The notes below the pieces were generated by a model. It worked only from the letters and a program-made list of their open reading frames with translations. It ran no database searches and had not been told where the DNA came from. DNA of 64,000 bases, from NCBI RefSeq assembly GCF_013394655.1, contig NZ_CP053351.1, positions 3,378,501-3,442,500 of the forward strand, given 5' to 3'. This DNA is from Winogradskyella schleiferi. Lineage in GTDB: Bacteria; Bacteroidota; Bacteroidia; Flavobacteriales; Flavobacteriaceae. The position numbers and the translations under genes are program-made. Shown here piece after piece: positions 18,002 to 26,602 of this stretch. Positions within the stretch are counted from its first letter, which is position 1, and every line of letters starts with the position of its first letter.

Positions 18002-18133
18002 TTCCCGTGAAAACCGGAATCTTTTTTTGTTTTTTAAATTCAACTCAATACCTACAAGGTTTTCAAAACCTTGCAGGTTATACTTTAACCATATTAGGTT
18101 TAACCCTTTATGAGATTCCCATTTTCACGGGAA
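18002..18133. repeat. Nested palindromes: long-range inverted repeat around a CAAGGTTTT cruciform
   Basis: Outer arms 18002-18021 and 18114-18133 pair over 18 of 20 positions (TTCCCGTGAAAA, then GGAATC). Inside, at 18055-18073, CAAGGTTTT and AAAACCTTG face each other across one base, flanked by CCT/AGG. The block fills the gap between the manC and sprT-like genes. The inner element has a relative at 43769-43799, suggesting a dispersed repeat family. Confidence 0.75.
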
Positions 18134-18137
18134 TACA

Positions 18138-18737
18138 TTATTCTTCCAATAATTCGACCTCTGCATTTGGATTAAACAAATATAATTTACCTGACTTAAC
18201 TTCGACACATTCATATCTCTTTCTTCGTTTATTTCCTTTTCTAAACACCTTACCATTGTAAAGCTTAAAGGTTTGATTCAAAGATAATTCAAATACAAAT
18301 GTTTTATCATTGACTTCGTTGAATTGCTTCAAGGCGAAGGCGAGTTGCGTGTCTGTGTCGCTAGACGCTTTTGGATTCTTAAAATGATGGGCTAATAAAG
18401 GCAATAATTCCGAAGGGAAAATTTCGGGACGTAAAAAAGGCAACATCAAATGCTGAAAAGTGTATTTCCACTCTTTTCCGTGTGGTTTTATAAATCGACC
18501 ATGTTTTTTATAAGCCTCGAAATGGGCGATTTCGTGAATTAAGGTAATTAAAAACCGATAGCAATTCAAATTAGAGTTAACTGTAATCTGATGTTTGCCG
18601 TTTGGCAATTCCCTGTAATCACCATGACGTGTTTTCCGTTCACTCTTTACTTTCACGACCAAATTATCGATAGCTAAAAGTTCGCTAATCATTGATTTTG
18701 CCGCAGCAGGAATATAATTTGAAAGGTTCGCTTGCAT
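18138..18737 (-). CDS. SprT-like zinc metalloprotease-domain protein
   Basis: A 199-residue protein with the SprT zinc site LIHEIAHFEAYKKHGRF (HExxH) and a downstream KPHGKEWKY segment typical of the family; the C-terminal part is a beta-rich domain (YECVEVKSGKLYLFNP). Eukaryotic relatives cleave DNA-protein crosslinks; the bacterial role is not established. It lies upstream of manC on the same strand, with the palindromic block between. Confidence 0.85.
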   Translation of the reverse strand: MQANLSNYIPAAAKSMISELLAIDNLVVKVKSERKTRHGDYRELPNGKHQITVNSNLNCYRFLITLIHEIAHFEAYKKHGRFIKPHGKEWKYTFQHLMLPFLRPEIFPSELLPLLAHHFKNPKASSDTDTQLAFALKQFNEVNDKTFVFELSLNQTFKLYNGKVFRKGNKRRKRYECVEVKSGKLYLFNPNAEVELLEE

Positions 18738-18769
18738 TGTGGCAAAAATAAATCTAATAATTCAACTTA

Positions 18770-21700
18770 TCAATCCTTAACCACAATCATATTTGAATTC
18801 CCATTAATCTTTAACATATACAAACCAATTGCAGCTGTATTCAACTTTATTGATGTGGTATGAGATAGACTGTCATAACCTCTATCGTTAATTTCAATTT
18901 TACGTCCTCTTATGTCAAAAACTTCTATTGAATCTTCCAAAGTTGTGTGAGTTATAAAAAGGGTTCTATTGGTCGTTGGGTTTGGATAAATCACCATGTC
19001 TTCATCTAAATCATCAATATTTAAAGTTTCAGCTTCAAAATAAGGTACAGCAAAACTAAAAACATCTTCCGCTACTGCTTGACCAATAAATCGACCTGGA
19101 ATATCATCGGCTGGTGGATGGATTCCACCCCAAATTCGGCTTAAACTCGTTTGATCGGAAGCATCTCTGTACGTTGCCCATTGCAAAACCACATCTACGG
19201 AAGGGCCTTCCTCGAATACTAAAAATTCATTTTGTTTAGCAACAAACTCACCCATACCTCCTGGAAAGAATTCACTACCTGTCATCATGGTCATTAATTC
19301 TGCTGCTGCTCTAGAAAAGGTGGAGTGTCCAGACACAAAGCCTGCAAAAGGCGGCGTTACAAATGTTGGTCTTTGATATGGATACCAATTTTCAGCCAAA
19401 ATCCATCCTACGCCTGCTTGGTCTGTTTCTGTATCATTAATAAAATCATGACCTTTCCATGTGTATAGTTTTATCTTACCCACATGTTGATCTGCAAAAC
19501 CAGCCAGTGGATCACCTTCTTCAACAACTTCTATATAATTTTCTATTAATCGAATACCACCAATATGATAATTATCTAATGACGGATTAGAACTCTGGCC
19601 ACGTTCTGCCATAGAGCGAATTGCTGAAATTGGTCGTATATAATCATACCAACCTTTCACACTCCATGCAGAAATTGCAGAATCGTGCATACCACCTCCT
19701 AAGATAAAATAAGACTTTACCTCCCACTCTATAGGATCCAAAAGATCACCTTCACCTTGAAAACGTTTTTCAAATTGCGGATGATCGCTTACATAATTCA
19801 AAATTGTAAACCAGTGTCCTGGAGGCGTTTCGGAATGTGGTCCGTCTGCCCAAAATTCTGCCAGAACCCTGGCATAATCACCGCGAGGTACCATATTTAG
19901 GTCGTACGGACTACCTGTTACTGGATTTAAGGTATGCCCTGCACCTTGTCCTCCGCCTTCAATAAAATTATAAAAACTAGGATAATCCTCATAATTGGTC
20001 GGAAATGTATTGATATCTACATTTCCAATGGTATTAGGAGAAATATCCCACAGTACGCCATCACTAGGATCCAGATGGGACTGCCAGACAGACACCATTG
20101 AAAAGCCCCATTTGTAAGCTTCGCTAGAGATGTTTTCTTCCATTAGATTTATATATGGAGGATCTGAAGGATCGTGAAAGACATTGAAGAAATTCCCGTC
20201 ACGCTCATAAGTTAATTTATCGTCATCTGATAATGCAAAAGAGAATACATTTCCCCATTCCGGACTTAAAAACGGAGGTACATTGCCATCGACTATATTG
20301 CCACCTTGATCTATAAACGTATCCAAACCTAACGGTTGCCATCGATTGGGATCACTGATGGGATCATTGGTACTGATATCTAAAGCATAAGGCGCATTTA
20401 CAGGTTGGTAATAGGCATTATCATAGCCAGTTGCTTCCCTAGAACCATCCTGCAAGCCATAATCAATTATGGTTTGTGCTACGTAATTTCCTAATGCGGC
20501 TGCATTTCCAAATTCATATAACAAGGAAGAGTAGTTGGTATCGTAACCTAGTTTATCCATTATTAAATCGAATCTTGCCTGCGTCCCTTCTACACCAGGA
20601 GAATTTTGAAAACGATGTGTCAATAACCGATACATGGCATAACTGATAGCTCGTTTTTGCGATTCTTCAATACTTTCAATAGGTACAAAAGTTTCCAATT
20701 CAGTGCTAAACCCATTTACGGTATTACCCATTAAGTAAGGCCTTGCCGTTTGATCATAAATTGCCCAAGTATCGTACATCGCAACACTAGCATGAAATAA
20801 ATTTCTGGCATGTACGGTTGGTCTTGCAAAATCGGTTCTTATAGATTCAAGTAATGCCTCGTTCCATAGTCTTGCTATGGACATATTTTCTGGAAGATTA
20901 TCAGCACCTAATTCCACATCAAGCGTCACTGCCAGACTGGAACAACTATCATCTGATTCTAAAACAATGATTTGACCACTCTCTTCCAAATGCCATTTTA
21001 CGGTTATTGTGTCGGTTCCTTGTCCGCTTAAAATCTCGCCACCACTAACCTGCCAGTTCGCACTTGAGCCTTCAGCTATATTATAACTATACGTTTCAGT
21101 GCTTAAAAACGAAGAGACATTATTCCCTTCAATCGCTTGCGATTCCAGGTAGGTACATGAACCATCTTCTAATGTAGCCGTAGGGTCATAAGTACAAGAC
21201 ATTGGGTCAGTACACCCATAAATTTTCTGACTTGGTAAAATATCCAAGACTTGATAACCTTGACCTTCGGTTGCCTTTATTGTCACATCTGCATCTAGAT
21301 CATTGAAGGTTTCAATTAATCCAGATGGCCATTTTATTTGTAGCTCTGTTATTAATGTCTCATTATTCAATCCAAAATGAACTGCTTGTAAACTTTGGGA
21401 TAAAAAACCAACACCTGAATAATAGCGTTTTAAAGTTCCAGTGGTAGTGGTCAGTGTTAAGATGGTACCTATAGCATCACGATTTGATGTTGTGCCTTCC
21501 AAATGAATTTTAAACCAATGCATGGAAGCATTTGTATCGTTGAAATTCAACGTTTTATTTTCATACAAAAACGAAGGGCCATCACTATTTGTCACAAATA
21601 AATCGATATCTCCATCATTATCATAATCCCAATCAATAGATTCAACACTAATGGTTTGTTCATTTAATCCTAATTCGGCTGAAGCATCTTCAAAAGTTAC

Positions 21701-22810
21701 CTGTCCTTGTGCTGTAAAGTTTCTAAAATAGAAATTTGGCTGAGTACTTGTATCTAAAAAATCATAACCATTAACGATATACAGATCCTCATCACCATCT
21801 AAATCGAAGTCCGAAAAATTATTACCCCAAGCCCAATTGGTATAGCCAACATTCAATGAGTTAGCAATTTCTACAAAAGTATTATCGCCATTGTTATCCA
21901 AAAAGAAATTATCTTCTATAGCAGTAACAAAAACATCAAAGTCACCATCATTATTATAGTCAACAATTGAAATCCCCATATCATCTCCAGCTGTTCCCAC
22001 ACCATAAGCTAGTGCCTGTTCGGTAAAGGTATTCCCTGCATTGTTTATGAAAAGACTATTGGGTTTGCTTAAATCATTAGAAACCAATAAGTCCATAAAA
22101 CCATCATCATTGAAATCAAAAGGCATAGCTGCGTAACTTGCTAAATCTATGGAAGCTTGAATACCCGTTGAGACTGTAACATCTGTAAATGTATTGTTAC
22201 CATTATTTTTATAAAGTTGATTACTTCCACAAGCATCCCAATCGTTAACATAAATATCCAATAAGCCGTCATTATTATAATCAAACCAAGTAGCTCCAGT
22301 ATTTCGGCATTCGTTCACAGTATCAAAACCGGCAATTTCGGAGATATTTGCAAATGAACCATTACCAAGATTTCTCCACAATTGTACTTTAAAGGAAAAC
22401 GTTAAAAATAAATCTGGGAAACCATCATTGTTAAAATCACCCCAAGAAGCTCCATTCTTAAAACCATCTAATCCAAAATAATCTTCACCGCCTTCTTGTT
22501 GGTTTACTAAATCTTGAAAACCAGCTATTTCAGTTACATCTGTAAAAGAGCCATTATTTTCATTTCTAAATAAACGACTTAAAGTTTTTGGACTGTCGGT
22601 ATCGTCCTTTGCTTTGGCAACCACAAAAATATCAAGATCATTATCACCATCGTAATCAGCGACAGCAACTCCATTATTTTCTTCAAGAATACCTAGACCT
22701 GCAGCAATTTCCGCACGTTCAAATGTTTGACTATAAACCTGATTATTAATAGCAAAACCTAAAAAAAAGACTGATAAAAAAAGTTTTAAATAGCGTAATT
22801 TTTTTGACAT
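18770..22810 (-). CDS. Secreted FG-GAP/ASPIC - vanadium-dependent haloperoxidase fusion with T9SS sorting domain
   Basis: A 1346-residue exported protein. Signal peptide about 1-27; FG-GAP/VCBS calcium-type repeats (DYDGDNDLDIFV, DFNNDGFPDLFL and more) to about 420; ASPIC/UnbV-like domain to about 520; a short Cys-containing linker to about 640; then a vanadium chloroperoxidase/PAP2 domain about 645-1260. The complete vanadate site is visible: K1052-x6-R1059-P, SGH with His1162, and SRxxxxxH with His1231. It ends with a T9SS type A sorting domain (VIYPNPTTNRT ... GLYMLKINGNS). The family oxidises halides with peroxide or acts as a phosphatase. Secretion by the T9SS is inferred from the tail. 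It is monocistronic. Confidence 0.88.
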   Translation of the reverse strand: MSKKLRYLKLFLSVFFLGFAINNQVYSQTFERAEIAAGLGILEENNGVAVADYDGDNDLDIFVVAKAKDDTDSPKTLSRLFRNENNGSFTDVTEIAGFQDLVNQQEGGEDYFGLDGFKNGASWGDFNNDGFPDLFLTFSFKVQLWRNLGNGSFANISEIAGFDTVNECRNTGATWFDYNNDGLLDIYVNDWDACGSNQLYKNNGNNTFTDVTVSTGIQASIDLASYAAMPFDFNDDGFMDLLVSNDLSKPNSLFINNAGNTFTEQALAYGVGTAGDDMGISIVDYNNDGDFDVFVTAIEDNFFLDNNGDNTFVEIANSLNVGYTNWAWGNNFSDFDLDGDEDLYIVNGYDFLDTSTQPNFYFRNFTAQGQVTFEDASAELGLNEQTISVESIDWDYDNDGDIDLFVTNSDGPSFLYENKTLNFNDTNASMHWFKIHLEGTTSNRDAIGTILTLTTTTGTLKRYYSGVGFLSQSLQAVHFGLNNETLITELQIKWPSGLIETFNDLDADVTIKATEGQGYQVLDILPSQKIYGCTDPMSCTYDPTATLEDGSCTYLESQAIEGNNVSSFLSTETYSYNIAEGSSANWQVSGGEILSGQGTDTITVKWHLEESGQIIVLESDDSCSSLAVTLDVELGADNLPENMSIARLWNEALLESIRTDFARPTVHARNLFHASVAMYDTWAIYDQTARPYLMGNTVNGFSTELETFVPIESIEESQKRAISYAMYRLLTHRFQNSPGVEGTQARFDLIMDKLGYDTNYSSLLYEFGNAAALGNYVAQTIIDYGLQDGSREATGYDNAYYQPVNAPYALDISTNDPISDPNRWQPLGLDTFIDQGGNIVDGNVPPFLSPEWGNVFSFALSDDDKLTYERDGNFFNVFHDPSDPPYINLMEENISSEAYKWGFSMVSVWQSHLDPSDGVLWDISPNTIGNVDINTFPTNYEDYPSFYNFIEGGGQGAGHTLNPVTGSPYDLNMVPRGDYARVLAEFWADGPHSETPPGHWFTILNYVSDHPQFEKRFQGEGDLLDPIEWEVKSYFILGGGMHDSAISAWSVKGWYDYIRPISAIRSMAERGQSSNPSLDNYHIGGIRLIENYIEVVEEGDPLAGFADQHVGKIKLYTWKGHDFINDTETDQAGVGWILAENWYPYQRPTFVTPPFAGFVSGHSTFSRAAAELMTMMTGSEFFPGGMGEFVAKQNEFLVFEEGPSVDVVLQWATYRDASDQTSLSRIWGGIHPPADDIPGRFIGQAVAEDVFSFAVPYFEAETLNIDDLDEDMVIYPNPTTNRTLFITHTTLEDSIEVFDIRGRKIEINDRGYDSLSHTTSIKLNTAAIGLYMLKINGNSNMIVVKD

Positions 22811-22842
22811 TATCTAATTTTTTTATAAATATAAAAAATCCA

Positions 22843-23481
22843 TCAATATTCCAGTAGTTCTGGTAACATTAAAAAGCTATCAAAAGTTTTGGTCGCATAC
22901 TCCCGTAACTCATTTCTGTAGTCGTGAGCAGTAAAACCAAACACATCAAAGCCGCCTTCAATGGCTGCACTAACGCCAACGAGGCTATCTTCGATCACCA
23001 CACATTCCGAAGGCTGAAAGCCCATAGTGTCAGCTGCCCATAGAAAAACCGCCGGATCTGGTTTCCATTTTTGAACGCTATAACAACTAAAAACATGGGA
23101 TTTGAAATAAGGCCATAAACCGGTTAATTGAAGATTGAGTTGTATTTTGTTTTCAGGGCCACTTGAAGCCACGCAAAATGGTATTTTAAGATTTTTCACT
23201 ACATCTAAAACGCCTTCAACAGGTTTGATATGACTTTGAAATCTTTCGAAGGAACGCCTTCTGTATTCCGATTCGAAATTTGAAGGTAATTCCACAGCTA
23301 TTAAATCTGAAATTTGATCGACACAATTATTTAAGGCATTTCCTTTAAAATGTTGGTATGCATAATCGAGATCGATATTAGCTCCCAATTCATTTGCCAT
23401 ATCAACAAGAACCTGATTTCCCAGTGGTTCGCTATCTACCAACACGCCATCACAGTCGAAAATAATACATTCATATTTCAT
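22843..23481 (-). CDS. HAD-superfamily hydrolase (beta-phosphoglucomutase-like)
   Basis: A 212-residue HAD phosphatase with motif I IIFDCDGVLVDSE (nucleophile Asp9, general acid Asp11), motif II VASSG, and motif IV VVIEDSLVGVSAA. The cap is the small helical type seen in the beta-phosphoglucomutase / GPP group. The substrate is likely a sugar phosphate, not specified by sequence. It stands alone, divergent from the cbpA gene. Confidence 0.88.
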   Translation of the reverse strand: MKYECIIFDCDGVLVDSEPLGNQVLVDMANELGANIDLDYAYQHFKGNALNNCVDQISDLIAVELPSNFESEYRRRSFERFQSHIKPVEGVLDVVKNLKIPFCVASSGPENKIQLNLQLTGLWPYFKSHVFSCYSVQKWKPDPAVFLWAADTMGFQPSECVVIEDSLVGVSAAIEGGFDVFGFTAHDYRNELREYATKTFDSFLMLPELLEY

Positions 23482-23618
23482 TTGTTTTCTTACCTTTTTT
23501 ATTAAACGCGTTCATTATATTTTTCTTAACAGCGATAATCTTGATATTGGCTTAAAAAACCACTAACTTAGCTAGACACTTTTTTTTAAAACTCAAATTA
23601 CATTCAGATTCTAAAATT

Positions 23619-24515
23619 ATGGCATTTATTGACTATTACAAAATACTTGGTCTTGATAAAAGTGCTTCCAAAAGCGATATCAAAAAAGCCTATAGAAAGT
23701 TGGCAAGAAAATACCATCCCGATTTAAACCCCAATGACAAGGAAGCTGAGTTACAGTTTAAGAAAGTCAATGAGGCTAACGAAGTATTGAGCAACGACGA
23801 GAACCGAAAAAAATACGACAAATACGGCGAAAATTGGCAACATGGCGAAGCTTACGAGCAGGCACACCAACAACAGCGTCAAGCAAATCAACAACGACAA
23901 TATCAAAGTGGCTCTAGTTTTGAAGGTTTTGGTGATGGTGAGTATTCTGATTTTTTTGAATCGATGTTTGGAGGAGGATTTGCTGGCAGAGGTGGCAACA
24001 CAAGATTTAGAGGTCAAGATTTCAATGCCCAACTCCAACTTAATTTAAGAGATGTTTACACCACTGAAAAACGGGTGTTGACCGTTAACGGAAAGAACAT
24101 CCGACTAACCATTCCGGCCGGAGTAGCCAATGGACAAATTATTAAAATTAAAGGCAAAGGCGGACCTGGTGTTAATGGTGGACCTCATGGTGATTTACTC
24201 ATTGAGTTTAATATCATCAATAATACAGAATTTAAACGTGATGAAGCCAACCTTTATAAAACGGTAAATCTGGATTTGTACAAAGCGGTTCTTGGAGGAG
24301 ATGTTACCATTGACACCTTCGATGGTAAAGTAAAATTAAATCTAAAACCACTTACCCAAAACGGCACCCAAGTAAAGTTGAAAGGCAAAGGATTTCCTAA
24401 ATACAAAAGAGATGGCCAATTCGGGGATTTATTTATTACCTATACTGTTGAATTACCCAAAAAACTATCTGACAAGGAAAAAGAACTTTTTGAAGAACTG
24501 GCAAAATTACAATAG
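23619..24515 (+). CDS. cbpA: J-domain co-chaperone, CbpA type
   Basis: A 298-residue DnaJ-like protein: J-domain at 1-70 with HPD at 33-35, a Gln/Gly-rich linker ([15 protein letters not shown]), and two beta-barrel substrate domains ending at about 285. No zinc-finger domain, which distinguishes it from DnaJ. It stimulates DnaK/Hsp70 and in E. coli also binds DNA. The next gene, 2 bp downstream, encodes CbpM, its known regulator. Confidence 0.92.
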   Translation: MAFIDYYKILGLDKSASKSDIKKAYRKLARKYHPDLNPNDKEAELQFKKVNEANEVLSNDENRKKYDKYGENWQHGEAYEQAHQQQRQANQQRQYQSGSSFEGFGDGEYSDFFESMFGGGFAGRGGNTRFRGQDFNAQLQLNLRDVYTTEKRVLTVNGKNIRLTIPAGVANGQIIKIKGKGGPGVNGGPHGDLLIEFNIINNTEFKRDEANLYKTVNLDLYKAVLGGDVTIDTFDGKVKLNLKPLTQNGTQVKLKGKGFPKYKRDGQFGDLFITYTVELPKKLSDKEKELFEELAKLQ

Positions 24516-24517
24516 AC

Positions 24518-24814
24518 ATGAAAGACACAAAACTCATCCCAATTCCAAGTTTATGTACACACTACCAAATAGAAATGTCTTTTTTTGATAGTTTAAGCGA
24601 GTATGGTCTTATTGAATACGTTTCAGTGGAAAAAACCTATTGCATCCATCAGGATCAAATTGCGGACATTGAAAAAATGATTCGACTGCATCAAGATCTC
24701 CATCTTAATTTTGAAGGTATCGACACGGTTTTTAATCTCTTGGAAAAAATTGATTATTTACAATCAGAATTAAGAACTACACAAAATAGATTGAGACGGT
24801 TTGAAGAGGAATAA
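24518..24814 (+). CDS. cbpM: CbpM-like chaperone modulator
   Basis: A 98-residue MerR-like small protein (SLCTHYQIEMSFFDSLSEYG, then a helical tail of LQSELRTTQNRLRRFEEE). CbpM binds the J-domain of CbpA and blocks its co-chaperone and DNA-binding activity. Adjacency to cbpA (3-bp gap) makes this assignment strong. Confidence 0.88.
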   Translation: MKDTKLIPIPSLCTHYQIEMSFFDSLSEYGLIEYVSVEKTYCIHQDQIADIEKMIRLHQDLHLNFEGIDTVFNLLEKIDYLQSELRTTQNRLRRFEEE

Positions 24815-24823
24815 CATTCAAAA

Positions 24824-25507
24824 TTAAGGCGTAGAATTGGAAACCTGCAACACTTTACCGTTGTAATATTTATTTCCAGTTAGCGCAAAATCTTGAATAT
24901 ATGTAGCCATTTCCTTTGCTGTCGTTGGTGCTTGATAGCCAGGAAAAGCTTCCTCTAACATTTCGGTTTGTACAGCTCCTAATGCCAAAACATTAAATTG
25001 CGGTCCGGTTTCTTTATATTCTTCGGCTAATAATTCTACCAATGTGATTACGGCTCCTTTACTAGAGCTATAAGCTGATAATCCAGGGAATTTCATACTC
25101 CCTTGAATCCCACCCATGGAACTAATAGTCACCACATGTCCATCACTTTTCATAAATGGTAACACCGTTCTTGTTAATTCTGAAACACCAAAAACGTTTG
25201 TTTGATATACTCTGGTAAAATCTTGAAATGTGGTTTCCGCAAAAGGTTTATTGATAATTGCTCCTGCATTATTGATTAAAATATCAACATGTTTCCATTC
25301 CGATTCAACAAAATCCACTACGTTTTGATAATCATCTTGGTTACAAAGATCAAAAGCAAAAGACGAAATATTATCAAAATGCAAATTACTTATTGGTTTT
25401 GCATTTCGGGACAATGCCAAAACATTATGACCTTGATTAGCGAAAAGTTGTACGAGTTCAAACCCAATTCCTCTGCTCGTTCCTGTTATAATTATATTCT
25501 TACTCAT
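24824..25507 (-). CDS. Short-chain dehydrogenase/reductase
   Basis: A 227-residue SDR with GTSRGIGFELVQLF at the start (nucleotide-binding TGxxxGxG equivalent), NNAGA, and YSSSKGA with the catalytic Tyr and Lys. Slightly short but complete. Substrate is unknown. Its start overlaps the end of the M28 peptidase gene by 8 bp, so the two are translationally coupled. Confidence 0.9.
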   Translation of the reverse strand: MSKNIIITGTSRGIGFELVQLFANQGHNVLALSRNAKPISNLHFDNISSFAFDLCNQDDYQNVVDFVESEWKHVDILINNAGAIINKPFAETTFQDFTRVYQTNVFGVSELTRTVLPFMKSDGHVVTISSMGGIQGSMKFPGLSAYSSSKGAVITLVELLAEEYKETGPQFNVLALGAVQTEMLEEAFPGYQAPTTAKEMATYIQDFALTGNKYYNGKVLQVSNSTP

Positions 25508-26453
25508 TATTTAATACGACTTCTTTAGTTGGTGCGTTCATCATGCCTTCAAATGCAGGAATCATCTTATTTAAAAATTTTTCCATATGTTGAAAATCCA
25601 TTTTATCCACTTCATCATCCACATGGTGATAATAGTCATAATTTGTAAAATCAAATGTTGAAATGGCATGTGCTGGCATATTCAATGCTTTAAAAAACGG
25701 AAAATTATCGGACCTCATAAATAAACCAAATTCTTTTGCTTTAGGAAAAAAACCCACAACGGTATCTCCTGCATATCTATTTAAAGTTTCTGCAAAATTA
25801 GAACGTTCAAAGCCACTCATATAGGCCATGACTTCATTTTCTGCCCTTGGCACACCTATCATTTCAAAATTTATCATGGTGTAGGCATTGAAGCCTTCAT
25901 TTTTTAAACGTTTCGCTAAATGTCCAGAACCTATTAATCCCAGCTCTTCAGCATCATATAAGGTAATCAAAATACTGCGTTTATTGGTTTTTGCTTTAGC
26001 GAAATACCTTCCTAACTCCATAGCAGCGATAGTTCCTGAAGCGTCATCATTTGCGCCATTGGCAATGGAATCACCTTCCACCACTTTCCCAATACCAATA
26101 TGATCATAGTGACCTCCAAGTATAATAAACTCATTTTTGAGTTTAGGGTCGTTTCCTTCCACCACTCCAACGATATTATAACCATTCAAATCATTCACTT
26201 TGAATGAATCGCGATAGGTTTCAAAATAAGGTTTAATGTCATTAGACTTTAAGTAGTTTTCAATAAAAATTGCCGCATCTTCAATACCTTTACTTCCTGT
26301 AGCACGACCTTCCAAAACATCTGAAGCCAAATAATCCATACTTGCTTTTATACCAACTGCTGTAATTTCAGGTTTAATATTATTTGGTGTCTTTTTACTG
26401 GATGAACACGAGAAAACAAGTGTCATTGTCAGAATAAGTAGAAGATTTTTCAT
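25500..26453 (-). CDS. M28-family zinc aminopeptidase, lipoprotein
   Basis: A 317-residue exported peptidase with a lipobox Cys16 (TLVFSCSSS), and the binuclear-zinc motifs GGHYDHIG, NGANDDASG and LYDAEELGL. It would trim amino-terminal residues from peptides outside the cytoplasm. It is downstream of the pdh genes beyond a terminator at 26514-26550, and overlaps the SDR start. Confidence 0.9.
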   Translation of the reverse strand: MKNLLLILTMTLVFSCSSSKKTPNNIKPEITAVGIKASMDYLASDVLEGRATGSKGIEDAAIFIENYLKSNDIKPYFETYRDSFKVNDLNGYNIVGVVEGNDPKLKNEFIILGGHYDHIGIGKVVEGDSIANGANDDASGTIAAMELGRYFAKAKTNKRSILITLYDAEELGLIGSGHLAKRLKNEGFNAYTMINFEMIGVPRAENEVMAYMSGFERSNFAETLNRYAGDTVVGFFPKAKEFGLFMRSDNFPFFKALNMPAHAISTFDFTNYDYYHHVDDEVDKMDFQHMEKFLNKMIPAFEGMMNAPTKEVVLNNE

Positions 26454-26513
26454 TGAAACGCGTATTACATTCTCCTAAAAACAGGAATCATTTTTTTATA
26501 TGAGTTTAAAGAT

Positions 26514-26550
26514 AAAAAAATCCTGCATCAAACTAATGATACAGGATTTT
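26514..26550 (-). terminator. Rho-independent terminator after pdhC
   Basis: On the minus strand, AAAATCCTG-ATCA pairs with TGAT-CAGGATTTT and is followed by a T-run; it lies about 50 bp after the pdhC stop and before the M28 gene. Confidence 0.75.
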
Positions 26551-26602
26551 AATATTATAGATCTTCATCTCATTAAATTTCGAGATTCAGAATGACAAAT
26601 TC

